From Oscillospiraceae bacterium (GTDB taxonomy: Bacteria; Bacillota; Clostridia; Oscillospirales; Ruminococcaceae): a stretch of 64,000 bases of DNA. Where the stretch lies: the NCBI GenBank assembly GCA_021201135.1, contig JAJQGT010000006.1:1-64000 (forward strand), written 5' to 3'. The notes under the pieces were generated by a model. That model was not told the DNA's origin. It worked only from the letters and a program-made list of their open reading frames with translations, and did not search any database. Below, one piece after another: positions 62,958 through 64,000 of this stretch (positions within the stretch are counted from its first letter, which is position 1; the number at the start of each line of letters is the position of its first letter). The position numbers and the translations under genes are program-made.

Positions 62958-64000
62958 GTGACAGAAGCAGATAAAGAAAGAATCGTAAATGAAGCCTATA
63001 ATGATTTTGTCGAGTCGATGGTTGCTCTCGACAAGAACTACAACATCGAAAAGATTGAACAGGCTTATCAGCTTGCCCGTGAAAAGCATGAAGGGCAATT
63101 ACGCGAATCGGGCGAGCCATACATCATCCACCCGATAGCAGTTGCCAAGATTCTGGTTGAGCTCGGCATGGACGCCGACACCATCTGTGCGGCTCTTCTT
63201 CATGATGTTATCGAGGATACCGGAACATCCTATAACGAGCTTAAAAAGCTTTTCGGCGAGGATGTTGCAAATCTTGTTGACGGCGTTACCAAGTTGAATC
63301 AGGTTGCACTCTACTCCAAAGAAGAACAACAGGCTGAGAATATCCGCAAAATGCTTCTTTCGATGTCGAAGGACATAAGAGTTATAATTATCAAGCTCGC
63401 CGACAGGCTTCACAACATGAGGACTCTCGGTTATCGTAGTGAGGAAAAGAGAAGAAGCGTATCGCTAGAAACCATGAACATATTCGTTCCTCTTGCTAAC
63501 CGCTTGGGAATCAGACAGATGAAGGAAGAGCTCGAGGACCTGGCGTTTTCATATCTTGACCCGTTCGCTTATAACGAGATAGAACAGCTTCTGGAAAAAT
63601 CCAAGCCGGAGCGTGAAGCCTTTATCGAGCAGATAAAGAAGCGCCTCGCAAAGCGACTCGAGCAGGATTTCAACCCTCTTCCGACCATCGAAGGTCGTGT
63701 AAAGAGTGCCTACGGAATTTACAAGAAGGTCTATGAACAAGGAAAGCTCTTTGATGAGATTTATGACAAGTATGCAGTTCGTGTAATCGTCAATACCGTA
63801 ACGGAATGTTATTACGTCCTTGGCGTGGTTCACGATATGTTCTCGCCGATTCCGAACAGGTTCAAGGATTATATTTCCACTCCGAAGGCAAATATGTATC
63901 AGAGCCTTCATACAACTGTTATGGGCAGGGAAGGCATACCCTTTGAGGTTCAAATAAGAACCTATGAAATGCACCATACCGCCGAGTACGGAATCGCCGC
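62958..64000 (+). CDS. RelA/SpoT-family (p)ppGpp synthetase/hydrolase (3' end outside window)
   Basis: 347 codons seen, running off the window. Residues about 35-190 are the HD hydrolase domain (GEPYIIHPIAVA, ALLHDVIEDT, IIKLADRLHNMRTL), and the synthetase domain starts near 240 (RVKSAYGIYKKV, DKYAVRVIV, RFKDYISTPKANMYQSLHT). The presence of both suggests a bifunctional Rel. The regulatory C terminus (TGS, ACT) lies beyond 64000. GTG start at 62958, after GAGGAGGG. The gene apt, often between recJ and relA in Firmicutes, is absent here. Confidence 0.95.
   Translation, partial: MTEADKERIVNEAYNDFVESMVALDKNYNIEKIEQAYQLAREKHEGQLRESGEPYIIHPIAVAKILVELGMDADTICAALLHDVIEDTGTSYNELKKLFGEDVANLVDGVTKLNQVALYSKEEQQAENIRKMLLSMSKDIRVIIIKLADRLHNMRTLGYRSEEKRRSVSLETMNIFVPLANRLGIRQMKEELEDLAFSYLDPFAYNEIEQLLEKSKPEREAFIEQIKKRLAKRLEQDFNPLPTIEGRVKSAYGIYKKVYEQGKLFDEIYDKYAVRVIVNTVTECYYVLGVVHDMFSPIPNRFKDYISTPKANMYQSLHTTVMGREGIPFEVQIRTYEMHHTAEYGIA

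Overview
The window looks like a chromosomal segment of an anaerobic, Gram-positive Firmicute of class Clostridia, most likely the Oscillospiraceae/Ruminococcaceae group. This rests on gene content, not on a database search: a SUF operon ordered C-B-D-S-U with an adjacent Rrf2 regulator, HprK-RapZ-WhiA, CdaA/CdaR, an XpaC/TelA pair, a separate-subunit Na+-pumping biotin decarboxylase, GH127 and GH26 enzymes, consistent sigma-A type promoters and AGGAGG-like ribosome binding sites. I see no rRNA, tRNA, CRISPR array, insertion sequence or prophage.

Layout. 1-1679 (minus): truncated ABC exporter preceded by a receiver-like protein lacking the phosphorylation residues. 1823-2938 (minus): orphan lipoprotein. 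3059-8526: Rrf2 regulator divergent from sufCBDSU (Fe-S cluster assembly). 8573-11282: GH127 glycosidase (minus) and a membrane-anchored DUF2726 protein (plus). 11353-14807 (minus): Na+-translocating decarboxylase operon. 15009-19420 (plus): alpha/beta hydrolase, membrane-anchored MurF, Ddl, amidohydrolase. 19594-22981 (plus): lipoprotein, two ABC-2 permeases, ATPase, secreted protein. 23068-24876: CmpB-like membrane protein and an M29 aminopeptidase. 24938-30161 (minus): HTH-SdpI fusion, then phosphohexomutase/TelA/XpaC. 30373-33065 (plus): ComM and fused IspDF. 33193-38533 (plus): DUF3343 plus a second cysteine-desulfurase-like enzyme, CdaA/CdaR (c-di-AMP), FAD oxidoreductase. 38577-46835 (minus): Ca2+-type P-ATPase, flavoprotein, PRPP synthetase, polyamine ABC transporter potABCD. 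47156-60750 (plus): a long same-strand run of murD, GNAT, YnbB-like, hprK, PHP, murB, rapZ, whiA, dnaE, GH26 mannanase and SGNH esterase. 60902-64000 (plus): recJ and truncated relA/spoT.

The genes are mostly housekeeping: peptidoglycan precursor synthesis (MurF, Ddl, MurD, MurB), Fe-S and sulfur chemistry, second messengers (c-di-AMP, (p)ppGpp), isoprenoids, DNA replication and repair, with hemicellulose-degrading enzymes interspersed. The most interesting signal is regulatory. An identical 21-bp direct-repeat element (two ATTAAG half sites with 11-bp period) lies 10-11 bp upstream of the -35 box of two unlinked promoters, each driving a lipoprotein gene, and one of these leads a five-gene ABC operon. 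This points to a small envelope regulon under an OmpR/PhoB-type regulator resembling CiaR. Other points of note are the degenerate receiver next to an exporter, the HTH-SdpI fusion, a hairpin that would sequester the RBS of the P-type ATPase, a substrate-binding lipoprotein with an extra C-terminal membrane anchor, and absence of yvcK between rapZ and whiA.
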